From: JAYTQQ01 sp043746635 | Lineage (GTDB): Bacteria; Bdellovibrionota; Bdellovibrionia; Bdellovibrionales; JAMPXM01 | Assembly: GCA_043746635.1 (NCBI GenBank) | Contig: JAYTQQ010000001.1 | Span: 1 to 40,429 of the forward strand | Direction of reading: 5' to 3' | DNA: 40,429 nt | Part shown: piece by piece, positions 1 to 10,500 of the stretch | Layout: each line of letters opens with the position of its first letter | How positions within the stretch are numbered: position 1 is the stretch's first letter | Notes under the pieces: generated by a model | What the model was told of the DNA's origin: nothing | Seen by the model: only the letters and a program-made list of their open reading frames with translations | The model's database searches: none | Position numbers and translations under genes: made by a program

Positions 1-726
1 GAAGTGCATCAGGCAGCTGGCCCGAGTGCGAGCGTCGTTGCAACTCAAGACTCAACAGTTGCGTTTAGTTACGCGCATGAATTTTATAAAGGTCTCGACC
101 GTTTTTCGATGGGCGCAACCGTCAAAGGCATTTACAGAGCCTATTACAACAAATCCTTTTTAGCGCTTGATCTGGCTCAGAATAGTAATTTATTGACGGC
201 TAACGATGCTCAAGAAGGCTTAGCAATTGATGGCGACATCGGAACGCTTTATAAATTTCATGATCCGGGTCATGGATTTTGGCACGCAATTAAGCCGAGT
301 CTCGCGCTCACTGTTCAAAACGTCGCGGGCGGTAATTTCACCGCATCAAACTTTCATTTGATTTCTCATTCACCGAACTCGCCTCCTCCTGCGGATCAAA
401 GGCGATTGAACGTAGGAACCTTGTTTGAGCTTCCGAACTGGTGGGTTTTTAAATCGCGCTTTGTATTCGACGAGACCGACATGGGTCACGACAATTGGAC
501 TTTCATAAAAGGTTCTCACGCCGGCGCTGAATTCCGCTGGAAAGTACGATCTTGGTTTCAAGGGGCTTGGCGCGCAGGTATCAATCAGGGATATTGGACA
601 GCTGGCTTCACGGGCCTGTTCGCTATTTTTCAACTTGATGTGGCTTCCTACGGCGAAGAAGTTGGCCCTTCGAATAATCCTTATCAGAGTCGAAGATATA
701 TGGCTCGAGCGAGTTTAGATTTCTAA
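1..726 (+). CDS. Outer-membrane beta-barrel protein, TraF/FadL-like (5' partial)
   Basis: The reading frame is open at the left edge, so the N-terminus and any signal peptide lie outside the window. The visible 241 codons are rich in alternating hydrophobic and aromatic residues typical of beta strands, and the protein ends in Phe (ASLDF), the usual last residue of barrels inserted by BamA. The C-terminal block (AGINQGYWTAGFTG, then VASYGEEVG and a final RRYMARASLDF) matches the ends of the two proteins at 1569-2660 and 3561-4727, so these are three paralogues in one cluster. The likely role is an outer-membrane channel or scaffold, but the substrate is unknown. It converges on the lipoprotein gene at 731-1420, with only 4 bp between the stops. 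Confidence 0.75.
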   Translation, partial: EVHQAAGPSASVVATQDSTVAFSYAHEFYKGLDRFSMGATVKGIYRAYYNKSFLALDLAQNSNLLTANDAQEGLAIDGDIGTLYKFHDPGHGFWHAIKPSLALTVQNVAGGNFTASNFHLISHSPNSPPPADQRRLNVGTLFELPNWWVFKSRFVFDETDMGHDNWTFIKGSHAGAEFRWKVRSWFQGAWRAGINQGYWTAGFTGLFAIFQLDVASYGEEVGPSNNPYQSRRYMARASLDF

Positions 727-730
727 ATAA

Positions 731-1420
731 TTACGGATTCGCAATTTGTAGCTGCGCTAAAAGGGCCGTCCCGATCGCAGCCGGACTTGTACTTGAGCCG
801 ATCGCGGTACTCAAAGTTTTACATACACTCGACGTTGTGTAGCTGCTTCCGGTTGCGCAATAAACTTGGCCGGCAGTAATCGCGGTATTTCCGAGAGCGG
901 TTGGATCTCCACTATAAGTTGCAATCGCAGTGGCGATTTGCGCAGGAGTATATCCGGTTGCGGGTTCTCCGCCCGGGATTGTCGATCCGATGAGAGTCGC
1001 CATTTGCGCCAATACTGAAAGTTGGATGAGCGATTGAACGTTTGAAGCTTTGCAATCGGTAAGAGTTTGAGTTGAGCCATCTGCTCCGCCGGTGGCATCA
1101 AATGACATCAACGCGAGTGCCGCCGCCATTGGATTCGTTCCGGTGCCAGAAGCAGACAGTGCATTGTAGGCTCCTACAAATCGTATCGTCGTAAAACCCT
1201 GCGCGATAAAATGCGCCGAACAAATAATCGAATAGGCTTCGGCAGATCTTAAAGTTCCAAGCTGGGCGATACACGCATCGGCAGTTGTTTTTGAATTCGC
1301 CTTATCGAGGCAAGCTTGCGCGTTCGAAATTGCTTTTTGATCTGAATCTTCGCAAGAAGAAAGCCCAGCGAAAGCGGCAGTTAAAATCAAAGACAGAGCG
1401 AGGATGCGAATGTGTTTCAT
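731..1420 (-). CDS. Small Cys/Ala/Ser-rich lipoprotein, function unknown
   Basis: The product has 229 residues. It begins with a positively charged, hydrophobic signal peptide and a lipobox (LSSC, Cys23), so it should be lipid-anchored after signal peptidase II cleavage. The mature part is rich in Ala, Ser, Thr and Gly with several Cys residues that could form disulfides; no known domain is recognised. The ATG is preceded by an AAGGA ribosome-binding site about 7 nt away, which supports this start. It lies on the opposite strand between two outer-membrane paralogues. A second lipoprotein of similar composition (2719-3564, sharing an ALSASG segment) lies between the next two, so the lipoproteins may be partners of the barrels (inference). 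Confidence 0.75.
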   Translation of the reverse strand: MKHIRILALSLILTAAFAGLSSCEDSDQKAISNAQACLDKANSKTTADACIAQLGTLRSAEAYSIICSAHFIAQGFTTIRFVGAYNALSASGTGTNPMAAALALMSFDATGGADGSTQTLTDCKASNVQSLIQLSVLAQMATLIGSTIPGGEPATGYTPAQIATAIATYSGDPTALGNTAITAGQVYCATGSSYTTSSVCKTLSTAIGSSTSPAAIGTALLAQLQIANP

Positions 1421-1442
1421 AGTGGGATCCTTATCGAGTGGG

Positions 1443-1471
1443 AATATACATTTATCGGACTTTTGGGTGAA
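1443..1471 (-). promoter_or_regulatory. Sigma70-like promoter of the lipoprotein gene
   Basis: Read on the minus strand: a -35 box TTCACC (1471-1466), a 17-nt spacer and a -10 box TATATT (1448-1443). Transcription would start roughly 15 nt before the AAGGA ribosome-binding site of the gene ending at 731. Match to consensus is 4/6 and 5/6. This is a prediction by eye. Confidence 0.5.
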
Positions 1472-1568
1472 TCAGTCAAGCGAGCCTGACTTAAGTTGAT
1501 AAGCTATTCGAATGTCTAGTTTTTTGGGATTGTCTCATACTGGGGCGCGAAATCTCCGAAGTGATTGT

Positions 1569-2660
1569 ATGAAGTTTCTCATTAAACTGATTTTATTTAT
1601 AAGCTTTTCTGTCTTGAATCTGAGAGTGTCGAACGCTTCAGAAATCTACGAAGCCTACACCGGCGCACGTGAACTTGCTATGGGCGGCGCTTACGTAAAT
1701 ACCGTAAATGATGAAACTTCACTCGAACTCAATCCTGCCGGACTTGGAAAATTACGTTCAAAAATTATCACGGTCGCTGATCCAGAGCTCGATCTCGGCG
1801 GAAAAGATCAGAAAATTTTTTCGGGCAATAATAATTACCTCGGGCTCATCGATCCGAACGTGGTTTACGCCAATAGTAAAATAGATCCGAGTGATCACTA
1901 TCACATGAAGCTCCAATTTTTACCTTCCATTGTCTTGCCCGATTTCGGAATCGGAATTCACGCCATGAGAAGGATTGACGCCGATACCGATGCGACCGCT
2001 ACCAATTTTCATCTCGATTATACCCAAGATGTCGATGCCGTATTAGGCGTTAACTTCAAATTCTTTGGCGGAGTTCTAAAAGTCGGAGTTGCCGGTCGTT
2101 ACGTCGATCACTCTGTCGTATCGCAAGATTTCGTCATCGCTTCTACCTCTTCAATTTCAATTCCTCAATCGGGCACAGAAGGAACTGGCCTTGGAGTCAA
2201 CATTGGCGGAGTGATCACCATTCCCGTTGAGTATTTACCTTCGATTGGATTTACAGTTCACGATGTCGGAAACACCAGTTACAATTTAAGTTCTGGATCT
2301 TTTTATCAGGGCGGAACCGGCCGTCCACCTGATACAATTCAAACAATTGACGGTGGTTTGGCATTTTTTCCGATCGTGGGCGGGCATACTCGAAGTACCT
2401 TTACCGCTGAAGTTCACGATATCGCGACTCTTTCTCAAGAAAAATCTTTCTTGAGAAGATTTCACGCGGGTGGAGAAGTAAACATAGGCGATATTCTGTT
2501 TCTACGCGCCGGAATGAATCAGAGTTTCTACACCGCCGGAATCGAGTTCGCAAGCGAACGCATGCAATTTCAAGTAACGACCTACGGTGAAGATATCGGA
2601 ACATCGGCGGCGGCCCGTGAAGACCGTAGGTTCTTAGGTAAGTTCGCATTTCGCTTTTAA
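1569..2660 (+). CDS. Outer-membrane beta-barrel protein, TraF/FadL-like paralogue
   Basis: From the ATG at 1569 the product has 363 residues. It has a signal peptide (MKFLIKLILFISFSVLNLRV, cleavage probably after SNA) followed at once by the family hallmark EAYTGARELAMGGAYV and an NPAGLGKL segment, as in TraF/FadL-like and PorV-like outer-membrane proteins. Strand-rich sequence continues to a terminal Phe (KFAFRF). An upstream in-frame ATG at 1512 would add 19 residues that spoil the signal peptide, so 1569 is preferred. The C-terminal segment (RAGMNQSFYTAGIEF, TTYGEDIG, EDRRFLGKF) aligns with the neighbours ending at 726 and 4727. The ligand or partner is unknown. Confidence 0.8.
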   Translation: MKFLIKLILFISFSVLNLRVSNASEIYEAYTGARELAMGGAYVNTVNDETSLELNPAGLGKLRSKIITVADPELDLGGKDQKIFSGNNNYLGLIDPNVVYANSKIDPSDHYHMKLQFLPSIVLPDFGIGIHAMRRIDADTDATATNFHLDYTQDVDAVLGVNFKFFGGVLKVGVAGRYVDHSVVSQDFVIASTSSISIPQSGTEGTGLGVNIGGVITIPVEYLPSIGFTVHDVGNTSYNLSSGSFYQGGTGRPPDTIQTIDGGLAFFPIVGGHTRSTFTAEVHDIATLSQEKSFLRRFHAGGEVNIGDILFLRAGMNQSFYTAGIEFASERMQFQVTTYGEDIGTSAAAREDRRFLGKFAFRF

Positions 2661-2718
2661 GCGCTCCGCATTGCAATTTTCTCTACAATTTTTGAGACGA
2701 GCACGATAGCCTTGGAGA

Positions 2719-3564
2719 ATGAAAATTCGCCATTGGTTCGCCTTATCCTTTGTATTTTTGATCAGCCAAAGCTGCTCGAATATTTTAACACAAAGTGCCA
2801 TCATTACCGATGATTCGCTTCTCGTGAGTGCCCAGATTTCGATGAACAGTAAAGACTACACTTCGGCCTTAGCTGATTTCAAACTCATGAGTGCTACTTA
2901 CCTCGCCCAACGAAATATCATTGCACTTAATGCTTCGGCCTATGCGGGTCGCTGCGGACTTGATTTCATCGGACTCGTAAATACCTTTTCAAATATTGGA
3001 TCGAGCACTGTTCTTCATGTTCTATTTAAAAATGCAGTGAAGGCAAAAGCTTCTCAAGAAACCGATTGCACGAGTGCCGAAACTTTATTGATGTCGATCT
3101 CGGCAAGTTCGGCGTCACGTACGACCGCCGAAAATTTATTATTAGGTCTCGTTGAATTTCAGCGCATCGGCGCGATTTTGGGTCAGTACGCCGATCAGGC
3201 CGGTAGCGGAAATATTGATTCAGGATTTAATCCTTGCCAGACAACCAAGGGCGCGATTCCGGCGGCGACTGGATTGCCGGTCGCTGAAGCCCAATTTGTA
3301 TCCGCGAGTCTGATGGTAGGCTTTGATGCATTGTCAGCTTCGGGCATCAGCGCTTTTTCTTCGAGTAGTTCTAGTTTTCAAACTTATTGCACCAAGATGC
3401 AGATTTACACGGGAGGAGTTAATCCGTGTACGCAAACGCTTCCAACCTCTTTTACGAATCCAGAGCTTGCAGCCATCATGGGGCTTGTTAAAACAAATTT
3501 CTTCGGAATCGGAACTTGTGCCGACACGACCTTAGCCACTTGCGTTTGTTCGGTGTATCCTTGA
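2719..3564 (+). CDS. Lipoprotein of the barrel cluster, function unknown
   Basis: The product has 281 residues. A short signal peptide ends in a lipobox (ISQSC, Cys19), so it is a predicted lipoprotein. The body is helical and Ala/Ser-rich, with several Cys residues and a segment (DYTSALADFKLMSATY) resembling a single TPR-like helix pair; no family is recognised. The ATG is preceded by GGAG (CTTGGAGAATG). Its stop TGA (3562-3564) overlaps a TTG codon at 3561 that is the likely start of the next barrel gene, which implies translational coupling and a working partnership with that barrel (inference). Confidence 0.75.
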   Translation: MKIRHWFALSFVFLISQSCSNILTQSAIITDDSLLVSAQISMNSKDYTSALADFKLMSATYLAQRNIIALNASAYAGRCGLDFIGLVNTFSNIGSSTVLHVLFKNAVKAKASQETDCTSAETLLMSISASSASRTTAENLLLGLVEFQRIGAILGQYADQAGSGNIDSGFNPCQTTKGAIPAATGLPVAEAQFVSASLMVGFDALSASGISAFSSSSSSFQTYCTKMQIYTGGVNPCTQTLPTSFTNPELAAIMGLVKTNFFGIGTCADTTLATCVCSVYP

Positions 3565-4727
3565 TTAAATATCTCTTTGTAGTTCTACTCATGGGATCGC
3601 AAGCGTTCGCGAATCCGAGTTTGCCTCTCCACGAAACTTATACTTCGGTACGCGCGCTTGGAATGGGTAATGCCTACACCGCGATTGTCGACGATGGCGA
3701 TTCTCTGTTCTACAATCCTGCTGGTTTGAACCGCGTGAGCGGCGTGAACTGGACAATCATTGACCCCCGCGTGGGAACTGACGACGTCAACATCATGCAG
3801 ACGATTAATAATTTTAAATCTTCATCGAATTTAACCGGTGCGATTCAGAGCCAGTACGGTAAATCTGAGTGGGCGAATGCTGGCGCCAAATCTATTTTTA
3901 CTTTTCCGCATTTTGGCGCGGGTCTTTTCGGTAATTCAGATACCCTGTTAAGCGTTTCAAATCCGCCTTATCCTCAGTTGAACTTGCAATCGTACACCGA
4001 TTATGGCGGAGTGGTCGGTTTTGGCTTCGAGCCTGTACCTTCTTTTGTTAAATTTGGAATGGACACGAAGTATATGATTCGCACTGGCACCGAGTCGATT
4101 TTTACGGCCGATCAGCTCGCGACTCTTAGCTCCACTCAAATTTCGGACGCTTTAAAAAGCACCGGAACAGGCTATGCGGTCGATACGGGTTTGCTCGTCA
4201 CGCTCCCTTCGCCGATTCGCCCTACTCTTAGCTTCGTCTGGAAAAATATGGGCTGCACCGCATTTACTAAAACGGCGGGCCCGAATGCGCCGCCTAGGAT
4301 TCAAGACGAAATGATTATTGGCGGAGCTCTCGAAATTACCGCACCGCTGATTTCTATTTCTCCGACGATCGATTATAAATATTTAAATCGCGGTGATATT
4401 CAGTTTGGCAAAAAGATTTCTCTGGGCGTTGAAGTCAGTCTACCTCTTTTAAATTTGCGCGCCGGATTCAACCAGGGTTATTATACGGGCGGAGTCGGGA
4501 TTGATCTCGGTATCATTAAGGTCGATGCAGCATCTTACGCCGAAGAATTGGGCGAGTTCCCTGGACAAATTGAAGATCGCCGCTATGTTGTACAGGCTAC
4601 TTTTGAAATCGGATTTGATTTCTTCGGACTCTTTAGTGGCAGTTCGGGCTCGAAATCTGGAGATGGATCTTCAGGTCCTTCTTCAAATGGTGGCAGCTTA
4701 CGTCGCGGTTTGAAGCAACGTCGTTAA
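3561..4727 (+). CDS. Outer-membrane beta-barrel protein, TraF/FadL-like paralogue
   Basis: From TTG 3561 the product has 388 residues. TTG is chosen because it overlaps the upstream stop (TTGA) and gives a clean signal peptide (MIKYLFVVLLMGSQAFA, mature from NPSLPLHE). An ATG at 3516 would put 15 polar residues in front of it. The N-terminal hallmark TSVRALGMGNAYTAIVDD plus NPAGLNRV marks the same family as the proteins at 1-726 and 1569-2660. The C-terminal strands RAGFNQGYYTGG, AASYAEELG and EDRRYVVQATFEI are shared with both. After the last barrel strand there is a Gly/Ser-rich, basic tail of about 35 residues (ending LRRGLKQRR) that the other two lack, so its C-terminus differs from a standard BamA signal. 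Confidence 0.78.
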   Translation: MIKYLFVVLLMGSQAFANPSLPLHETYTSVRALGMGNAYTAIVDDGDSLFYNPAGLNRVSGVNWTIIDPRVGTDDVNIMQTINNFKSSSNLTGAIQSQYGKSEWANAGAKSIFTFPHFGAGLFGNSDTLLSVSNPPYPQLNLQSYTDYGGVVGFGFEPVPSFVKFGMDTKYMIRTGTESIFTADQLATLSSTQISDALKSTGTGYAVDTGLLVTLPSPIRPTLSFVWKNMGCTAFTKTAGPNAPPRIQDEMIIGGALEITAPLISISPTIDYKYLNRGDIQFGKKISLGVEVSLPLLNLRAGFNQGYYTGGVGIDLGIIKVDAASYAEELGEFPGQIEDRRYVVQATFEIGFDFFGLFSGSSGSKSGDGSSGPSSNGGSLRRGLKQRR

Positions 4728-4745
4728 ATCTTTGGTAATACGAAT

Positions 4746-7535
4746 ATGCTTAAAATTTTAAGTTCACAAGGGCCTCGTCAGTCAGCTGATTTTCTCAATG
4801 AAAATTTGAGCGATATCCAATCTCAAAAAACGACTTGGCTCATTTCCGATCTCAAAAGTAAACTCGAAATTCAAAAACTCCTTTTATCCCAAACTGACTT
4901 TTTGAATGCCGAAAGTGTATTACGTGCGTCCGAACTGTGGCGGCTTTTGCTTTTTAGAGTTAATCCTGAGTGGCAAATTGTCTCACGAGAGTTTGCGATT
5001 TCTCTCATCAGCCAATATCTCAAAGACCTTCATACAGACGAATTGCAGTTACCTTCGCTTGAAACTAAATTTTTTCAAGCCGAAAATCAGGGTTTCGCAA
5101 ATACGATTTATAATTATATTACTCAGCTCATGCCGGCTCTCAGCCATCCTCAAGGCGTTGAGCTTCTCACTGAATGGCTTGCCGAAAATGAAGATTGCCA
5201 AACCCGCTGGGGCCGCTGGTTTGAACTCAGCTCTCAAGTTTGGGATATTTTCTTGAAAGAAAAATTCGTTGCCGCCCCATGGACAAGTGGCGTTGTCGTC
5301 AACGAACTCGATATCGATAGACTCTGGAGTCGAAATCTTATTGTCGACTTAGGCTCCGAACTTTCACAAGTCGAGAGCGAAGTCTTGGTGATGCTTTCTA
5401 AATTCATTGACGTGACGGTGATCGAGCCGACTCCATCTTGGTCGAAACTTTATTCTTCAAGTTTGACGGCGTACAAGAGACTTCGAGAGGCGGTGAGTAA
5501 CAAAGTAACGCCGCTTTCTTCAGGAGAATTTGGTCAGGTACCGAAAATTACCTATAAGAAGTTTACGACCGAGCTCGCCGAGATTAAAGATATCAGCGCG
5601 CAGATCAGAAAGCGTCTCGATGGAGGTGTGCCCGCTCACGATATCGCCGTGATTGCTCCTGACGTCGAAGCTTATTTACCAGCGCTGTTGAGTTATTTTA
5701 AAATTGAAGGGATTGGGGTCAATCGTGACGTATTGGCGAATTTCAATGAGTTTCGCGAAATCAATCAGTGGGTGGCCCAACTCCGTTTGAGACTGGGTCT
5801 CTTCAACGAATCTGATCTTGAAATTTCGATCTTTAATCAAAATGACCGCTCACAAATGAAGTATGATCAGTTCGCTAAGTTGTTTCGATTTGTCTACAGC
5901 CGAGACGATCTTAAGCGCGACCAAGAAATCGAAAAGCTATTTAAGATTGATCTCGACCTGAGAACTCAGGTGAGCCGAGACAAATTTTTCGTTTGGACTC
6001 TCAAATTTTTACCCGAATCTATCGCTCTTGATAAATTAGATGTTCTCTTTAAGAAGATTTGGGCCGAGATTCCGGTGGAAAAAAATCTCAGCGTCGATCT
6101 TTGGCTCAACTATTTGCAAGCGCTCATTGCAAAGACAAATTATAAAATTTCGGAGGCCGACGAAAACGGAATTCAGATTTTAAATTTAAGCAGTTGCGAG
6201 CATACATGTGCACGCGCGCTTTTTGTGGTGGGTCTCTGCGAAGAAGCCTTTCGTTCTGGATTTCAGACAGCGCTTACGGCGTTTGACGTTCAAAAGATCG
6301 CGCAAGATTTTGGTTTTCAAATTTTCTCTCCGGATCAAAAACGTTCTGAATTTCAGGCCCGCTGGATTTTAGGAGATCCTTCTCGCGAAGTTTATCTTTC
6401 ATTTGCCGTAACCGACTTTTCGGGCCAAATCTTGGCACCCTCTTGGCTCTGGCTTGAAGGAGCACAAAAGAGCGAGCACGGGCTAAAGGTCGAACTGCCC
6501 GAAATCACGAGATGGGATGAAATTCAGACCAAATCAATTCCTGAAATTTTAAAGATGCGAAATATTGCCGATGCAGTTCATCAAGGCATCATCGATACGA
6601 TGAATTTTGGGCCGAAAAAGATCGACTTAAAAAATGCCGTTTATCTATCGGCGTCTTCGATTGAATCATACTTAAAATGTCCATTCATTTATGAAGCAAC
6701 TCGTTTGCTGAAACTCACCGATCAACCAAGCCTTGATCTCGATATTGATCACATGACGAAGGGCTCTCTCATCCATAAGATTTTTGAAAAGCTGACGAGA
6801 GCCCAGCCTATGAAATTTGACCTGAGCGACGAAGAAATTGATGGCGTTATCGACGAAGCGAAATCTGAAAATCAAATGATTCTTGGAGACGAAAGACTTT
6901 GGCTCAGTCAAAAGAAAAAGTACGTGAAGATCGCCCGTAAGTTTTTAGAATTTGAAGAAACCTGGCGCGCTAAATTTCCTTTGACGAAGACCCTTGGCCA
7001 AGAAGTTGCGGTGAGAGCGAGTGTCGATCCTGAAAGTCTTGAATTTAAAAAGCTAAAAGATGAAACCGCCAAAATTATCTTTCGCGGATCGATTGACCGT
7101 GTCGATACGGACGGCAAAGGAAATGCCGTCGTCATCGACTACAAATCGAGTGCGGCATCGTTAAGTCAGTATACGAGCTGGCTCCGAAACGATAAAATTC
7201 AACTGATTCTCTATGCACTCGCGATCGAAAATGCGTGGACCGATATTGATCCGCAAAAAGTAGTTTCGGCAGTTTATTTCGTCGTTCAAGATTTAAACCG
7301 CGATACGGGATTTAAGGTTTTAAATCAAGAAGGTCTATATTCGGTCGATGATCTTAAAAAAAATAAGATCGAAATGAAAGAGCGCGACGATTTGCTGAAG
7401 TCGGGCTACGAACAAGTTCAAAAAACAATTTCGAATATTTTAAGCGGGCAGTTTCATCCAGAACCGAAACGCGTTGAGGATTGCCCAGATTGCAAATGGA
7501 GAGAGCTTTGTCGAGCCAAGCATTTGAGCCAGTAA
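4746..7535 (+). CDS. AddB-like PD-(D/E)XK nuclease, RecB-family
   Basis: The product has 929 residues. The C-terminal third is a RecB-type nuclease: GSLIHKIFE, later VVIDYKSS (about residue 796) with the catalytic Asp and Lys, framed by a Cys at about 645 (CPFIYEATR) and a CPDCKWRELC cluster near the end (from about 912). This Cys pattern is that of the AddB/Cas4 iron-sulfur nuclease fold. The N-terminal part has the length of an inactive helicase scaffold, but no Walker A motif is visible, unlike the partner downstream. The expected role is double-strand break end processing for RecA recombination with the AddA-like protein, whose gene overlaps this one by about 40 bp. The start lacks a ribosome-binding site; a weak promoter (TTGAAG, 18 nt, GGTAAT) ends 6 nt before the ATG. 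Confidence 0.85.
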   Translation: MLKILSSQGPRQSADFLNENLSDIQSQKTTWLISDLKSKLEIQKLLLSQTDFLNAESVLRASELWRLLLFRVNPEWQIVSREFAISLISQYLKDLHTDELQLPSLETKFFQAENQGFANTIYNYITQLMPALSHPQGVELLTEWLAENEDCQTRWGRWFELSSQVWDIFLKEKFVAAPWTSGVVVNELDIDRLWSRNLIVDLGSELSQVESEVLVMLSKFIDVTVIEPTPSWSKLYSSSLTAYKRLREAVSNKVTPLSSGEFGQVPKITYKKFTTELAEIKDISAQIRKRLDGGVPAHDIAVIAPDVEAYLPALLSYFKIEGIGVNRDVLANFNEFREINQWVAQLRLRLGLFNESDLEISIFNQNDRSQMKYDQFAKLFRFVYSRDDLKRDQEIEKLFKIDLDLRTQVSRDKFFVWTLKFLPESIALDKLDVLFKKIWAEIPVEKNLSVDLWLNYLQALIAKTNYKISEADENGIQILNLSSCEHTCARALFVVGLCEEAFRSGFQTALTAFDVQKIAQDFGFQIFSPDQKRSEFQARWILGDPSREVYLSFAVTDFSGQILAPSWLWLEGAQKSEHGLKVELPEITRWDEIQTKSIPEILKMRNIADAVHQGIIDTMNFGPKKIDLKNAVYLSASSIESYLKCPFIYEATRLLKLTDQPSLDLDIDHMTKGSLIHKIFEKLTRAQPMKFDLSDEEIDGVIDEAKSENQMILGDERLWLSQKKKYVKIARKFLEFEETWRAKFPLTKTLGQEVAVRASVDPESLEFKKLKDETAKIIFRGSIDRVDTDGKGNAVVIDYKSSAASLSQYTSWLRNDKIQLILYALAIENAWTDIDPQKVVSAVYFVVQDLNRDTGFKVLNQEGLYSVDDLKKNKIEMKERDDLLKSGYEQVQKTISNILSGQFHPEPKRVEDCPDCKWRELCRAKHLSQ

Positions 7536-10500
7536 AATTAGACCGATCGACCATCGTACGCGCGGGAGCGGGTGCCGGTAAAACGACGGCTCTCACCGAA
7601 CACGTCCTCGACGTCGCGCGCGAATTTCATAAGTTGCATGAGCGTTACCCTCGAATCGTCGTGACAACTTTTACCAAAAAAGCCACCCAAGAGTTGAAAG
7701 AGAGACTCGTTTTATTGGCCCTTCAAAAAGATAACGAGCTGTTAGAGTTCGTAAACTCATCTTCGATTCTAAAAATCTCGACCATCCACGGAATTTTGGA
7801 TCAATATCTCAGGCAGTATGGCAGTTTTCTGAATTTAGATCCGAGCTTTACGGTGATCAATTCGTCGATGGCTTCGCAACTGGCGAGACAGGTCATTCGT
7901 AGAATTTTGTTGAATCATCCCCAGAAAGAAATACTACAATCGCTGATCGACGATTTCACTTTCAAACGCCTCGAGAAATTATGTCGCGAATATTACCGTA
8001 TTAAGATGCAGTATCCCGAAATGAACCCTCACAATGAGTCGAGTCTAGAAAAAATTACTCAGGATCACGTTTATTATTTAGCGAGTAAAATTGACGAGAT
8101 GCTGACTGCCGTCGAAAGCGAAGAGCCCAATCCAAAATGGCAAGATTACGCCAATCATATGAAGGGACTTTCACTCGAAATTAAGAGAGAAGGCTTTAGT
8201 CAGTCGTTTGACTTCTTGAAGAACTTATTTGAATCCGCACCCACCGCTACCAAAAATAAAAACGTCACAGAAGAAACCAATGAATTCAAAAAAGACTTAA
8301 GCGCCCGGCTGCGCGATCTGTTTGACGACGAGTGCTATCATCCGGGTTCATTTCGCCAGTTTGCAGAAAAGTTTGAGCTCTGCAGGAGCCTCTTTGATTC
8401 TTTTGCCGATGAATTTTTACAGTTGAAAATTCAGATGGCGGCGGTTGAAATTAATGACCTTGAGTTATTTTCGCTTAAGCTATCGCGAGACTTTGGCGAA
8501 ACCGCAAAAGCATTTTCTGACGAGTGGGATTATTGGTTGATTGATGAGTATCAGGATACGAGCCCGGTGCAGGTTGAATTGATCGAGAAGCTTTCACAAA
8601 CCAAGCCGCAATACGTAGTGGGTGATCCGCAGCAAAGTATCTATCTTTTTCGTGGAGCAAGGTCCGAAGTCTTTCAAAGCCGTGAAAGTGAAATTCTCTC
8701 GAACCAAGGTGTGAAGCTCGAAAAGATTCGCAATTATCGTTCCAAGCCGGAGTTACTCGAATTTTTTAATGATTTCTTCGATAAGTTTCAAATTCCATTC
8801 TCGCCCATGATCGCTAATTGGCCGAGTGATCAAAAGCTTAGTGCCGCTCCACTCGTCGCGAAAATTTACCTAGCCGAAAAGCTTGAGAAGGGTGCCGAGA
8901 ACAGTGAGTTACTAGCAATTACTGAACATATTGGTGGCCTCGTCAGAGACAACGTAAGATTAGAAGACATCTGTATCTTGGCCCGGACAAACAAAAATCT
9001 CGTCGAAATCTCAAAAGTTCTGACTCAGTTTGGTTTGATCAATCACGTTCATGTTTCGAGCGGCTTTTACGGTCGTCGTGAGATTCAAGATGCCCTTGCA
9101 CTTTATAAGTTTCTGATTCATCCACATAATAATCTTAACTTGCTGGTTCTTTTGAGGTCTCCTTGGTTTTTAGTTGATGACCAGTTCTTAGTTGATCAAC
9201 TCGTCAATGCGAGAGAGTCCTACTGGATATTTCTTTCTCAATTCAAACCAAAGCTTCCGAGTCTTCATCGTCTAGCAAAGTGTCTTGAGCGCTCTCAAGA
9301 AATAGGGATCGGTCATTGTTTTCTAGAGTGTCTCATCGACAGTGGAATGTTTGATCTTTCAAAGCAGAATGATCATAGCGGTCGGGCCGAAAGCAATCTC
9401 TGGAAATTGGTTTCGCTTTTACGGGAAGAAGAACAGAAGCCCGGTTTTAATCCACTTGATCTCATCGCACAGATTGAATCGGATGCTCGCGCCGATCAAG
9501 ATAGCGAAGGCGATGCCATTACAGCGGTTGAGCCCGAGCGAATCAATCTTATGACGATCCACGCTTCAAAAGGTTTGCAGTTTCGTCATGTCGTCGTCGC
9601 CCGTATGAACAAGCGGCCTAAATCTCCGCACGAGCCTGATTTTTTATTCGATGAAGAATCTCTTAAGTGGTCGATCAAAATTCCGTTAGGGCCTGAGGAG
9701 AAATTTACCGGTTCGGTCGCCGAAAAGAATCACGTTGAAAAGATGAAGAGAAGTGAGATCAATGAACACGCGAGGGTACTGTACGTCGCTATGACTAGGG
9801 CGATCGAATCGGTTTTTCTAAGCTGGACGAATCCTCCCGAGTCAAATTCGTGGGCCCAAATGATTCATTTTGATTTAGATCCGGGTCTCCATAAGCTTAA
9901 ACACTATTCTTACGAAGTCCTGACCGCAAAGCCTTCGCCTCAAGTTTGGGAATCTAAAAAAGCTTTAGAGCTTCCGGTGCGTTCTCAGTTCGTAGACTTA
10001 AAAGCTAGAGCCGAAACACAGAATTTCTCTGTGACCGAAATTTTAGAAAAGAATTCTTCTGTGAAACAAAAATCTGTAAAGGAGCCAACAAAATGGCTCG
10101 ATCAATTTAAGAGCGTCTCGCACGGCAGTATCACGCACAAACTCATGCAGGCGATGAAATACTCCCGTGATCTCGATACACTGATCGATCGTTGGTTTCA
10201 GTCCGAAAGAGAAGAAGTACATCGTGCCCTTGATTTTATGAAAGGTTTAAAGGAACCGCCTCTCATGAATTTGATCGAAAATGGCCATGTCGAGATGGGT
10301 TTTAGTTATCGTGAAGGCGAACGAATCATCGACGGACAGATTGATTTATGGGGAATCGCCGATGGCAAAGTCTGGATCGTTGATTACAAAACGGGGAGTG
10401 TTCGTTACCGAGAAAAAGCATTTCTGCAGCTCGAATATTATGCAAAAGCTTTGCTCAAATCGGGTAGGATTGATTCGAATCAAAAAATTCAATTATCGGT

